Positions 50,641 through 59,102 of a DNA stretch of 61,304 nucleotides are shown piece by piece. This DNA is from Clostridium bornimense. Lineage in GTDB: Bacteria > Bacillota > Clostridia > Clostridiales > Clostridiaceae. The notes below the pieces were generated by a model, which saw only the letters and a list, made by a program, of their open reading frames with translations, was not told the origin of the DNA and did no database searches. The position numbers and the translations under genes were made by a program. Position 1 is the first letter of the stretch, and every line of letters begins with the position of its first letter. Location of the stretch: assembly GCF_018917145.1 (NCBI RefSeq), contig NZ_JAHLOD010000022.1, forward strand, positions 1 to 61,304. The letters run 5' to 3'.

Positions 50641-51762
50641 TTAGGAATTATTCAAAATCCAATTATAAACATTCAGTGTTTCAAAGGAGGTATTGAGCCA
50701 AGAAAAGTTCTTAGCTCGATTAAGGGCTTTGAAGCGCAATTGAACATTGAGCTTCTCATCAGTTAACAAAGTTATCATCGATTTGGTTAATGAATTTTCA
50801 TCGAAAGGGTCGATTAGTATACCACCATCAGATACCACTTCAGGGATGGAAGTAGTGTTTGATGTTATTACGGGTATACCGCAACTCATTGCTTCAAGCG
50901 GTGGGAGTCCAAATCCTTCATAAAGAGAAGGATATATGAATATCTCACAACCGTTATAGAATATAGGCAAATCTTCTTCTGGAATAAATCCAGTAAAAAT
51001 TATTTTATCATCTAGATTTAAATCATGACAAAGTTTTAGAAGATTCTCGCCATCATCTTTAAGTGAGCCTGTTACGACTAACTTTAGTGGTTTATCAAAA
51101 ATTTTTATCATATTGTAGAAGGAAAGAATTAGTCCCTTCACATTTTTTCTAGAACTAAATCCTCCTACGTACAGAAGAAAAGGTGTATCTATAGAATATT
51201 TCCGCTTTAGATAGTTTACGCATGATTGGCGCCTAAGCGGTTTATAGATATCCTTTGGAGCAAGATAAGTTACGAAAACTTTTCCTTCAGCATTAGGGAA
51301 AAATTTCAATATGTCATTTTTGGAATGTTCAGATACAGTTATTATGGCAGAAGATTCTTTTATTATTTTTGGCATCTCCTCCATAAATTTTGTAAGATAA
51401 CCTTTGCCAACAGTTTCAGGCATTATATATGGAATAAGATCATGAATAGTAACAACCTTTTTACAGTTCATGTCTTTATATAACCCAATTCCATTTTGAG
51501 GTATATGGTGTATATCTATATTATTAATATCGTTTGTATATGGGAAATAACTTTCTTCAAAAAATCTATGATATCTTTTTGAACACATATGAATCATTGT
51601 ATTAGCTCTTTTATATTTATCATAATCAGGACCAGACCAATATAAAAGATAGTGATTTTTCTTATCTATTTGAAGAAGATTTTTAACTAGATTTTCAGTA
51701 TAAGTTCCTATTCCAGTGCCATGGTACCAGTTAATGCCTCGTCCATCAATTGCTATTCTCAT
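50641..51762 (-). CDS. Spore-coat glycosyltransferase, GT4-like (CotSA type), copy 1
   Basis: 373 residues from the ATG of [21 protein letters not shown], preceded by GGGGAGAGG; the longer frame starts before that site. GT-B fold with donor-binding [20 protein letters not shown] (E-x7-E) and [15 protein letters not shown]. Divergent from a cotS-family gene 104 bases away, the cotSA-cotS partnership known in Bacillus coats. It closely resembles the glycosyltransferase at 55059-56183. Soluble; probably glycosylates a coat component in the mother cell. Confidence 0.88.
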   Translation of the reverse strand: MRIAIDGRGINWYHGTGIGTYTENLVKNLLQIDKKNHYLLYWSGPDYDKYKRANTMIHMCSKRYHRFFEESYFPYTNDINNIDIHHIPQNGIGLYKDMNCKKVVTIHDLIPYIMPETVGKGYLTKFMEEMPKIIKESSAIITVSEHSKNDILKFFPNAEGKVFVTYLAPKDIYKPLRRQSCVNYLKRKYSIDTPFLLYVGGFSSRKNVKGLILSFYNMIKIFDKPLKLVVTGSLKDDGENLLKLCHDLNLDDKIIFTGFIPEEDLPIFYNGCEIFIYPSLYEGFGLPPLEAMSCGIPVITSNTTSIPEVVSDGGILIDPFDENSLTKSMITLLTDEKLNVQLRFKALNRAKNFSWLNTSFETLNVYNWILNNS

Positions 51763-51811
51763 ATAATCCTCTCCCCGTAAATACATATCTATTAAAGTAT
51801 ATTACTGAGGA

Positions 51812-51838
51812 ACTAAAAATGTGCTACTTCATATACTA
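51812..51838 (+). promoter_or_regulatory. sigma-K-type promoter of cotS 1
   Basis: AC-16-CATATACTA matches the sigma-K consensus AC-N16/17-CATANNNTA exactly, 29 bases before the start codon. It implies late mother-cell expression. Confidence 0.7.
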
Positions 51839-51866
51839 TATTATAAATAATTTTTAGGAGTAGAGT

Positions 51867-52880
51867 ATGGATATTGAGGCTATAAAAGACATAGTTGAAA
51901 AGTCTTATGGTTTTAATATAAAGAGCATTAATAAAATAAAAAATGTATATAAGATAAAGAGTGAAAGTGATAAAGAGTATTGCTTAAAAGTTATAAGATA
52001 TGAGTTTAAACATTTCTATTTTATTTTTTCTGCCATGAAATATTTAATGGAAAAGGAATTGGATTGTATGATTCCCTTTTTAAAAACATTAAATGGAATG
52101 GAGTACATTGAATTAGATAGTAATTATGGGTACTTAACAGAATGGATAGAAGCTAGACAAGCTAATTATGATAATGTGATAGATATAATTTTAGCTGTAG
52201 AAGTTATGTCAAAATTACATTTAACTAGTAGAGGATTTATAGATACAGAAGATATGAATCCAAGAATAGGCTGGGGAAGGTGGATAGAGACATTTAATAC
52301 AAGGATAGATGAAATTTATGATTTTAAAGATAGAATACTTAAAAAAGATGTTAAAAGTGAATTTGATAACTTATATTTTAAATTTTTAGAGGAAGAAGCA
52401 GATAGAGGAAGAAAAGCTGTATCAAAGTTAATTAAATCAGACTATTTCAATCTTATGAGTGAAGAAAAAAAGTTTACTGGATTTTGTCATCATGATTTTG
52501 CTCATCATAATATTATGATCCAACAAGAAAATAAAGTTAAACTTATAGATTTTGATTATTGTATTTTGGATACACATCTTCATGATCTTAGTTCAATGAT
52601 TATTAGAACTATGAAAAATGGAAAGTGGGATTTAAAAAAAGCTGAGTTTATATTAAGTGTATATAATGAATCATTTAAAATTGATGAAAGAGAGATACCA
52701 GTAATGGCTGGATTTATCGCATTCCCACAAGATTTTTGGCAAGTTGGTATTCAATATTATTGGGAAAAGCAACGGTGGGGCGAAGAATTTTTTATGACAA
52801 AATTAAAAAAAATTATTGATGATAGAGAAGAACGGGAGGAATTTGTAGGAGAGTTTGAAAAAATGAAAGTTAGGTGGTAG
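51867..52880 (+). CDS. cotS: CotS-family spore coat kinase-like protein, copy 1
   Basis: 337 residues, CotS/aminoglycoside-phosphotransferase-like kinase fold. Catalytic loop FCHHDFAHHNIMI (H-x-D-x4-N) and metal-binding KLIDFDYC are intact, so it may be an active kinase. The C-terminal YYWEKQRWGEEFF region is typical of CotS paralogues. In Bacillus, CotS is an inner/outer coat protein made under sigma-K. Divergent from a CotSA-type glycosyltransferase and followed 5 bases later by a degenerate paralogue. Confidence 0.88.
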   Translation: MDIEAIKDIVEKSYGFNIKSINKIKNVYKIKSESDKEYCLKVIRYEFKHFYFIFSAMKYLMEKELDCMIPFLKTLNGMEYIELDSNYGYLTEWIEARQANYDNVIDIILAVEVMSKLHLTSRGFIDTEDMNPRIGWGRWIETFNTRIDEIYDFKDRILKKDVKSEFDNLYFKFLEEEADRGRKAVSKLIKSDYFNLMSEEKKFTGFCHHDFAHHNIMIQQENKVKLIDFDYCILDTHLHDLSSMIIRTMKNGKWDLKKAEFILSVYNESFKIDEREIPVMAGFIAFPQDFWQVGIQYYWEKQRWGEEFFMTKLKKIIDDREEREEFVGEFEKMKVRW

Positions 52881-52885
52881 TTATT

Positions 52886-53620
52886 ATGTTTAAGGATTAT
52901 TTAAGATCGTTTAATGTAGTTAAAGGAGAACTATCTCCTATAAGAAAGGCAGACATAACTTTTGTAGAATGTATTAAGCAGCTTCATATTGTATCAGATT
53001 TTTCAAAGATAGCATCTAGATACAATGGTATTGAAGGTAAGATGATAAATAATAAGACGGGTAGATACTATGAAAATATTAAAATGTTATCAAGAAGAGC
53101 TAGAAAATACATTTGTAACTTAGAAAAGTTGAACCAACTAACTATTGTAGAGGAATATATCTTATCAAATACAAATGAAATGTTGGAAAGAGGAGAAAGA
53201 GCATTAGAAACAATAAAGATTTCTTCATATTTAGAGATATTAAAGAGGAGTATGAATAATACAGAGATATCTATAGGAAATACATCTTTTCGTAATATCA
53301 CAAGAGAAAATGGAACAATTTACTATGCTACATTGGATGACTGTAATTACAATTTTATTGAAATGAATGCTGTAGATTTTGTGAGAAGATGCAAGAAGAA
53401 AAAAATAGAAATAGATTACTCATTACTAATACGTGATTTTGTTAATTATAATGATTTAAGTAAGTCTAGCGAAGATTTAATATTAGCATTAGTATCTTAT
53501 CCATATGAATATATGAAATGGGTAAATTATTATAGATTGAAGAAGAAAGAATTATCAGAAGAAGAATATAAAAATAAGTTGAGTTTATCAAAAATTATAG
53601 ATGGCGATAGTATTTTATAG
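52886..53620 (+). CDS. Degenerate CotS-family pseudokinase
   Basis: 244 residues from ATG 52886 (AGGTGG 8 bases upstream). Aligns by eye with the C-terminal two-thirds of its neighbours: helical part with LERGERALETIKISSYLEIL, then SIGNTSFRNITRENGTIYYA where the others have the H-x-D-x4-N loop, then TLDDCNYNFIEMNAVDFVRRC in place of the DFDY segment. The N-lobe is shortened and both catalytic motifs are lost, but the frame is intact, suggesting a retained structural role in the coat. Second gene of a three-gene cotS run. Confidence 0.78.
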   Translation: MFKDYLRSFNVVKGELSPIRKADITFVECIKQLHIVSDFSKIASRYNGIEGKMINNKTGRYYENIKMLSRRARKYICNLEKLNQLTIVEEYILSNTNEMLERGERALETIKISSYLEILKRSMNNTEISIGNTSFRNITRENGTIYYATLDDCNYNFIEMNAVDFVRRCKKKKIEIDYSLLIRDFVNYNDLSKSSEDLILALVSYPYEYMKWVNYYRLKKKELSEEEYKNKLSLSKIIDGDSIL

Positions 53621-53632
53621 GAGAGGATTGAT

Positions 53633-54634
53633 ATGAATAACTATGGGTATAACTTGGATATTGAGTTGTTTGAAAGATTTAACCTAAAGGTCACTGACTT
53701 ATGTCCTTTAAGAAATGTATATATACTGTATACAGATAAAGGAGAAAAGATATTAAAAAAAGGTGATTGGAAGATAAGTGAATTTAATTTTATCAATTCG
53801 GCTTTAGAGTATATATCAAAAAGTTTTAATAGAGTTGTCAGGTTTGAAAAAAATACAAAAGGAGAGTTCTATACAAACTTTAATGGAGAAATTTATGTTA
53901 TAATGGATAACCTTAAAGGATTAATGTGTGAATTTAGTAATCCATTACATCTAAAAAGTGCTTCTAAGGGACTAAGTCAATTGCATAATGCTGGAGTTGG
54001 ATTTGAAACTAAAGTTAGAAATAGAAATAATGTTGGAACTTTAGATGTATCTTTAAAACGATATATAAATGAATTGAAGTTTATTCATAGTCTTATAAAT
54101 AAGTTTGATAATTTAACAGAATTTGATAGCAAGGTAACTAAAGAAATAAATGGATATATAGAGTTAGGAAAGAAAAGTTTAGAAGGTTTAAAGAAAACTG
54201 CTTACTTAGATTTATGTCGTGAGAAAAATAAGATAACTATCTGTCACCATGATTTAGCTTATCATAATATATTGATAAATGAAGAAGAAGCATATTTTGT
54301 AGATTTTGATTATTCTATTGTAGATCTTAGAGTTCATGATTTATGCAATTTTATTAATAAAGTAGAAAAGAATTTTGATTATAATATAGATAAAACAAAG
54401 TTGATTTTGGAGGAGTATTCCAAGGAAAGTGATTTAGATGATAGAGAATTAGAAGTATTATACTATTTATTAATGTTCCCATATGATTTTTATAGTATAT
54501 GTAGAGATTATTATACTAGGAGAAAGAGTTGGAATGAGCAATTATTTAATAGTAAATTAGAGAAAAAGTTATCGCTAAAAGATGAAAAAAATCAGTTTTT
54601 AGAAGAGTTTAAAAAGATATATAATATTAAGTAA
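53633..54634 (+). CDS. CotS-family spore coat kinase-like protein, copy 2
   Basis: 333 residues. Kinase-like with ICHHDLAYHNILI and YFVDFDYSIVDLRVHDL, so catalytic residues are kept. GAGAGGA precedes the ATG. Third in the cotS run, 12 bases after the degenerate copy, and followed by a terminator. Confidence 0.87.
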   Translation: MNNYGYNLDIELFERFNLKVTDLCPLRNVYILYTDKGEKILKKGDWKISEFNFINSALEYISKSFNRVVRFEKNTKGEFYTNFNGEIYVIMDNLKGLMCEFSNPLHLKSASKGLSQLHNAGVGFETKVRNRNNVGTLDVSLKRYINELKFIHSLINKFDNLTEFDSKVTKEINGYIELGKKSLEGLKKTAYLDLCREKNKITICHHDLAYHNILINEEEAYFVDFDYSIVDLRVHDLCNFINKVEKNFDYNIDKTKLILEEYSKESDLDDRELEVLYYLLMFPYDFYSICRDYYTRRKSWNEQLFNSKLEKKLSLKDEKNQFLEEFKKIYNIK

Positions 54635-54642
54635 AAAAATTA

Positions 54643-54686
54643 AAAGACCAGTATGTATCTTGAGGGGATATATGCTGGTCTTTATT
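54643..54686 (+). terminator. terminator of the cotS run
   Basis: AAAGACCAGTAT pairs with ATGCTGGTCTTT, followed by a short T-rich tail. Confidence 0.85.
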
Positions 54687-54689
54687 AGT

Positions 54690-55008
54690 GCACAAGTATT
54701 AAGACACAGGTGTGGATGAAATTCCCTTTGGGAGAATTTCTGAGATTTTAAGTGTAATAATTTTGTATATAGAATAAGATAGTTTCCTTAAGGTATTTGT
54801 ATTTTATATAGAACTATCACGAGGGGCTAATGAAGGTTGTACCTTCGTGTAGCTTGAACTAGGAATTCATGATTAGTGAAAACAACACTTAAGTATAATG
54901 GTTTTATATACTCACTAAACATATCTATTAATAAAATTTTAATCCACCGTATGAGAATTACAATTCCATTTTGTTGCGAACTATGAATTGATTGAAATGT
55001 GAATTGAA
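54690..55008 (-). repeat. MITE-like intergenic repeat, copy E (inverted)
   Basis: Contains the third hairpin with a two-base bulge (54719-54742), the GAAGGT/ACCTTC hairpin (54831-54845) and the conserved AACAACACTTAAGTATAA block, in the orientation of copy B. The TTTTCCC hairpin end is replaced by unrelated sequence. It lies between the cotS run and a second coat glycosyltransferase; no gene is visible in it. Confidence 0.72.
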
Positions 55009-55010
55009 AA

Positions 55011-55052
55011 AGGTATCGTAACAAACTTTTATTTGCCACACGATACCTTCAT
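55011..55052 (-). terminator. terminator of the second coat glycosyltransferase gene
   Basis: On the minus strand AAGGTATCGTG pairs with TTACGATACCTT around a GCAAATAAAAGTTTGT loop, followed by TTTTC. Shared stem-loop family. Confidence 0.82.
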
Positions 55053-55058
55053 TTTTTA

Positions 55059-56183
55059 TTATCTTTCATGGATTGAACTATATGCATCTAAAGTTTGTTT
55101 CGCTGTTTTCTCCCAAGAGAGTTTAGAAGAGCGAGAAAGCCCTTTAGATACTAAGGAATCTTTTAATTCTTTATTTGTAAGTACTAGATACATCTTTTCA
55201 CATAAGTCATCTACATCATAAGGATCCATCAATATGGCAGCATCCCCAACAATTTCAGGAATAGATGTAGAATTAGAAGTTACTACAGGAGTTCCACAAG
55301 CCATAGCTTCTACAGGGGGAAGTCCGAAGCCTTCATAAAATGATGGATATACAAATAATTTTGCAGCATTATAAATATAAGGTATATGGCTCATTTCTAT
55401 AAATCCAGGAAATATAACCTTATTTTCAATTTTCAAATCAATAGCTCTAGAATGATAAAGATCGTAAGATTTGCCTTTAGTACCGGCAATAACTAAAGAT
55501 ATATTCTTTTTATATAAAGTTAGTAATTTAGAAAATGATTCGATTAATCCAATTATATTTTTCCTTGGAGAAAATCCACCAATATATAAGATAAAATCTC
55601 CATCTATACCGTAATTATGTTTTATTAAACTGCTACTTTTTGATTTGGATAAAGGTTTATATATATCTTCAGCTGCTAGATGAGTGACATATACTTTATC
55701 TTCACTACAATTAAAGGAGCGAATTATGTCCCTTTTGGAAAAATTAGACACTGTAATAATTCCATCACAAAGAGGGATTACTTTAGGGATTTCTTCATTA
55801 AAAATTTTTAAATATCTATCTGAAGCAGTATTAGGCATCCTGTATGGAATAACATCATGTAATGTAATTACGTACTTGCATATTTTGTCCTTAGAAAGTC
55901 CAACACCATTTTGAGGAACATGATATATATCTAAATCCTTATCTTTTATTATATTAGGCATGTTAACTTCATCCCAAAATACTCCTGAACCACAAGATTC
56001 ACTAGTGGCAGTAAGAAAGTTATTATTAAGCTTTATATTCATATCCCAAGGGGAAGGTGCAAATAGTACATAATCATTAACCTTATCTATATTATTAAAC
56101 ATGTTTAATAATTGGTAAGCATAAGTACCTATACCTGTACCTCTATACCACTTAGCGGGTCTACAATCAAAACCTATTTTCAT
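55059..56183 (-). CDS. Spore-coat glycosyltransferase, GT4-like (CotSA type), copy 2
   Basis: 374 residues, starting [21 protein letters not shown] behind AAAGGACC. Same architecture as the 50641-51762 gene, with [20 protein letters not shown] and [15 protein letters not shown]. Divergent from another cotS gene, repeating the glycosyltransferase/cotS module. Probably acts on coat protein or polysaccharide in the mother cell. Confidence 0.88.
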   Translation of the reverse strand: MKIGFDCRPAKWYRGTGIGTYAYQLLNMFNNIDKVNDYVLFAPSPWDMNIKLNNNFLTATSESCGSGVFWDEVNMPNIIKDKDLDIYHVPQNGVGLSKDKICKYVITLHDVIPYRMPNTASDRYLKIFNEEIPKVIPLCDGIITVSNFSKRDIIRSFNCSEDKVYVTHLAAEDIYKPLSKSKSSSLIKHNYGIDGDFILYIGGFSPRKNIIGLIESFSKLLTLYKKNISLVIAGTKGKSYDLYHSRAIDLKIENKVIFPGFIEMSHIPYIYNAAKLFVYPSFYEGFGLPPVEAMACGTPVVTSNSTSIPEIVGDAAILMDPYDVDDLCEKMYLVLTNKELKDSLVSKGLSRSSKLSWEKTAKQTLDAYSSIHER

Positions 56184-56285
56184 GGCTAGGTCCTTTCATA
56201 ATTCCTATAATTTATTATATTTAGAAGGATGATAAAGTGTTAATTTATTTTATGACAATAACTATTCTAAAATACATATTACCTT

Positions 56286-56294
56286 CATATATTA
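56286..56294 (+). promoter_or_regulatory. possible sigma-K/sigma-E -10 of cotS 3
   Basis: CATATATTA fits CATANNNTA, 19 bases before the start codon; no AC at the right spacing. Confidence 0.35.
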
Positions 56295-56313
56295 AAATGT
56301 GGAGGTGATAGGT

Positions 56314-57318
56314 ATGATGAGAGAATTTGAAATAGAGAGACAATTTGGAATAAAGATTGAATCAATTAAACCCAACAAGGGGGTATACTTCCTTAAAACA
56401 GATAGGGGGAATAAGTGTCTTAAGAAGGTGAATTATGGAATACAAAAGTTATTATTTGTATATGGAGCAAAAGAACATTTAAGAAACAATGGATTTAATC
56501 AAGTTGATAAAAATGATTTAAATGTTGATGGAACATCTTATGCTGTTGTTAATGAAGATATATATACTCTTTCAGAATGGATTGAAGGAAGGGAATGTGA
56601 CTTTACTAATATAGATGATTTAATAGCTGCATCTAAAACATTGGCAAAATTGCATGAAGCATCTAAGGGCTATGAGCCGCCGGAAAATTCTAAACTAAAA
56701 ACTGATATTGGAAGATGGCCAAGTCTTATGGAAAAGAGAACCAAGGCATTAGATAAAATGAGAGATATGTGTAGAAAGAAAAATCAAAAAACAGAATTTG
56801 ATTTGCTCTATTTAAAAAATTATGAAGAATTTAAAAAGCTAGGTATTATAGCGAAGGAAATTTTAAGTGATTCTGCTTATTTAGAGTTATGTAAAAAAGC
56901 TGAACAAGATAAAAATTTCTGTCATCACGATTATACATACCATAATATAATTGTTGATGACAATGATAATGTACATGTAATTGATTTTGATTATTGTAAG
57001 AGAGAAGTTAGAGTGTATGATATATCAAACTTTTTAATCAAGGTATTAAAAAGAGTTGATTGGGATATAGAATATGCAAAAACTATAATAGAAGCTTATG
57101 ATTCTGTGTCACCAATAGAAGAGGAAGAATATAAAGTATTATATGCTTTTTTAGTTTTTCCACAAAGATTTTGGAGATTATCAAATAGATTTTATTATAA
57201 TGAAGTGAATTGGGGACAAAAGATATTTGATAGAAAAATTAATGATCTTATTAATGAGAGAGAAAAGTTTATTAATTTTATAGAGGAATTTAGAAAAATA
57301 TATATTGATAAAGAATAG
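56314..57318 (+). CDS. CotS-family spore coat kinase-like protein, copy 3
   Basis: 334 residues from ATG 56314 (ATG 56317 also possible) behind GGAGGTGAT. Catalytic FCHHDYTYHNIIV and HVIDFDYC are intact. Divergent from the second CotSA-type gene and followed by yabG, so it belongs to the late coat regulon. Confidence 0.87.
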   Translation: MMREFEIERQFGIKIESIKPNKGVYFLKTDRGNKCLKKVNYGIQKLLFVYGAKEHLRNNGFNQVDKNDLNVDGTSYAVVNEDIYTLSEWIEGRECDFTNIDDLIAASKTLAKLHEASKGYEPPENSKLKTDIGRWPSLMEKRTKALDKMRDMCRKKNQKTEFDLLYLKNYEEFKKLGIIAKEILSDSAYLELCKKAEQDKNFCHHDYTYHNIIVDDNDNVHVIDFDYCKREVRVYDISNFLIKVLKRVDWDIEYAKTIIEAYDSVSPIEEEEYKVLYAFLVFPQRFWRLSNRFYYNEVNWGQKIFDRKINDLINEREKFINFIEEFRKIYIDKE

Positions 57319-57326
57319 GTTTATTC

Positions 57327-57376
57327 AGTGATAATAAATATCTGATAAGGAAAAGGATTTATTATCACTTTTTTCA
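57327..57376 (+). terminator. terminator of cotS 3
   Basis: AGTGATAATAAAT pairs with ATTTATTATCACT, followed by TTTTTT. Confidence 0.92.
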
Positions 57377-57420
57377 TTTAGTGAATAATATATATAAAGA
57401 GCGATATATAGGAGTAGAAA

Positions 57421-58320
57421 ATGAATATAGGAGATAAGGTAGTAAGAAAATCTCATGGAAAAGATTTAACCTTTGAGATTATAGATATTATAGAAAAGGA
57501 AGAAAAAACTATATGTATGCTAGTAGGATGTAATATGAGAATAATTGCAGATTCTTCAATTGAGGATTTAGAATATGCATCACATGAATTTAGTAAAAAG
57601 GAAGAGGTTTTTGATTCTAAAGTAAAAGATAATATAAAGAAAATAATGAAAATGAGGGGTGGAAGTAATTTAGCAGCTCAAGATACTGGAAAGGTAGTTC
57701 AAATGAATAAAGTTAATAAAAAGGATAAAAAAAAAGTTCAAAATAAAGAATTATTTTTCGGTAGACCGGGCAGAATATTACACGTAGATGGAGATTCTAG
57801 ATATCTAGATGAGTGTTTAAAAGCTTATAAACAATTGGGGTTAATAGCGGAAGGGGTAGCTATACCGGAACAGGAACAACCAAAAGTTATTGTTGACTTA
57901 GTAAAAAAATATAAAGCAGATATTGTAGTTTTAACGGGACATGATGGAATGATAAGAAGTAATAATGATTTTGGCGATTTGCTAAATTATAGAAATTCGA
58001 AGTATTTTGTTGAATCAGTTACTAATCTAAGAGAGTATGAACCTAACTATGATGATCTAGTCATTTTTGCAGGGGCTTGTCAGTCTTGCTATGAATCAAT
58101 ATTAGACGCCGGAGCTAATTTTGCAAGCTCACCTAAAAGAGTCCTCATACATTGTCTTGATCCTGTATTTTTATGTGAACGAATAGCCTATACTAATATA
58201 GCTAGCGTGGTAGAGATAGAGCAAGCAATAGGTAATACATTAACAGGTATAGATGGTATAGGAGGGTTACAAACAAGAGGAAAATACAGGGAAGGGTTTC
58301 CAAAGTCAAGTTATATATAG
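57421..58320 (+). CDS. yabG: Sporulation-specific protease YabG
   Basis: 299 residues, the full YabG family length. Opening MNIGDKVVRKSHGKDLTFEI, HVDGDSRYLDECLKAYKQLG, VVLTGHDGM and FAGACQSCYESIL are characteristic; the His and Cys in the last two are the likely catalytic residues of this cysteine protease. YabG trims spore coat and cortex proteins late in sporulation. yabG-veg-sipL is the order also seen in Clostridioides difficile. Confidence 0.95.
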   Translation: MNIGDKVVRKSHGKDLTFEIIDIIEKEEKTICMLVGCNMRIIADSSIEDLEYASHEFSKKEEVFDSKVKDNIKKIMKMRGGSNLAAQDTGKVVQMNKVNKKDKKKVQNKELFFGRPGRILHVDGDSRYLDECLKAYKQLGLIAEGVAIPEQEQPKVIVDLVKKYKADIVVLTGHDGMIRSNNDFGDLLNYRNSKYFVESVTNLREYEPNYDDLVIFAGACQSCYESILDAGANFASSPKRVLIHCLDPVFLCERIAYTNIASVVEIEQAIGNTLTGIDGIGGLQTRGKYREGFPKSSYI

Positions 58321-58373
58321 TTCAGGGAATATCCCTGATACATAGAATAAAACTTAATAAAAGTTGTCGGGAT

Positions 58374-58402
58374 TTGACAATGGATAATTTTGGTGATATA
58401 AT
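58374..58402 (+). promoter_or_regulatory. veg promoter, perfect sigma-A consensus
   Basis: TTGACA-17-TATAAT with an upstream TG (extended -10), 26 bases before the veg start. The Bacillus veg promoter is likewise one of the strongest sigma-A promoters known. Confidence 0.92.
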
Positions 58403-58428
58403 ATAGAATGTGGAAAGAGGGTGTTTCG

Positions 58429-58662
58429 ATGGAAGCAAAAAAAACACTAGACTCCATTAAAAGAAATATAGAGAGCCACGTGGGAGAATGTGTTACGCTT
58501 AGAGCTAATACAGGTAGAAAAAGGATAACTGTAAATAATGGAGTTATAGAACAAACTTATCCTAGCATATTTATAGTGAGACTAGATGATGACACCCAAA
58601 GGAAAGTGACTTATAGTTATTCAGATGTATTAACAAAGACTGTGCAAATTTTATTTACATAA
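58429..58662 (+). CDS. veg: Veg protein
   Basis: 77 residues (MEAKKTLDSIKRNIESHVGECVTL...) from the ATG behind AGAGGGTG; the longer frame overlaps the promoter transcript start. Matches the small, conserved Firmicute protein Veg (86 residues in Bacillus), with GRKRITVNNGVIEQTYPSIF and YSYSDVLTKTV. In Bacillus it affects biofilm matrix genes; the molecular role is unclear. Confidence 0.93.
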   Translation: MEAKKTLDSIKRNIESHVGECVTLRANTGRKRITVNNGVIEQTYPSIFIVRLDDDTQRKVTYSYSDVLTKTVQILFT

Positions 58663-58738
58663 TAGTATAATAAAGTTTTTAGTGCTTTGCTAATTTATAG
58701 GCACTTAATAAGATTAAAGTACATTGAATAAGATAATA

Positions 58739-58766
58739 AGAACTGCTATTTAGCAGTTCTTTTTAT
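58739..58766 (+). terminator. veg terminator
   Basis: AGAACTGCTA pairs with TAGCAGTTCT around a TT loop, followed by TTTT. Confidence 0.93.
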
Positions 58767-58788
58767 CTTTTTGATATATAAAAATAGA

Positions 58789-58870
58789 AAGATGGTGGGT
58801 ATCCATCTTTCCAATGGTATAAAAGGGTATTGAGAATTTATGAGAGGTTATATGGTTAATAACCTCTTTT
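58789..58870 (+). other. two further hairpins in the veg-sipL gap
   Basis: AAAGATGG/CCATCTTT (about 58791-58811) and AGAGGTTA/TAACCTCT (58843-58868), the second followed by TTTT. They could be back-up terminators or a short RNA, but no promoter is convincing. No reading frame is present in 58663-59102. Confidence 0.4.
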
Positions 58871-58992
58871 ATAATATATAAAAATGAAATTAAAGTCAAT
58901 AAAAAAATGAGATAAAACGAAAAATGTAGAAATTTAAGGAGAAAAATAAATTTTAATCAGTAGTAATAATTCAGTGATAACTTATATATAAA

Positions 58993-59084
58993 TCTTATAG
59001 AGAAGTAATTGATATTAGAATTCTATATTAATTTTTATCGAGAAAGAATTAATATTACTATTCTATATTAGTTCTTATCGAGAA
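58993..59084 (+). repeat. three 40-bp direct repeats upstream of sipL
   Basis: The block TCTTATAGAGAA (58993), TTTTATCGAGAA (59033) and TCTTATCGAGAA (59073) recurs at exactly 40 bases, with TTCTATATTA between the second and third copies and before the second. It ends 19 bases before the sipL start, so it covers the promoter region. Confidence 0.75.
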
Positions 59085-59102
59085 AATTATAGGAGGGGTA
59101 GT

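Noticed and set aside
51226-51483. Plus-strand frame inside the first coat glycosyltransferase gene
   Set aside because: Antisense shadow of a conserved GT-B protein.
58321-58338. TCAGGGA/TCCCTGA palindrome after yabG as a terminator or operator
   Set aside because: No T tract follows and no known operator matches; left unassigned.
58993-59084. CRISPR array upstream of sipL
   Set aside because: Only three imperfect units with no conserved repeat of 25-40 bases separating unique spacers, and no cas genes.
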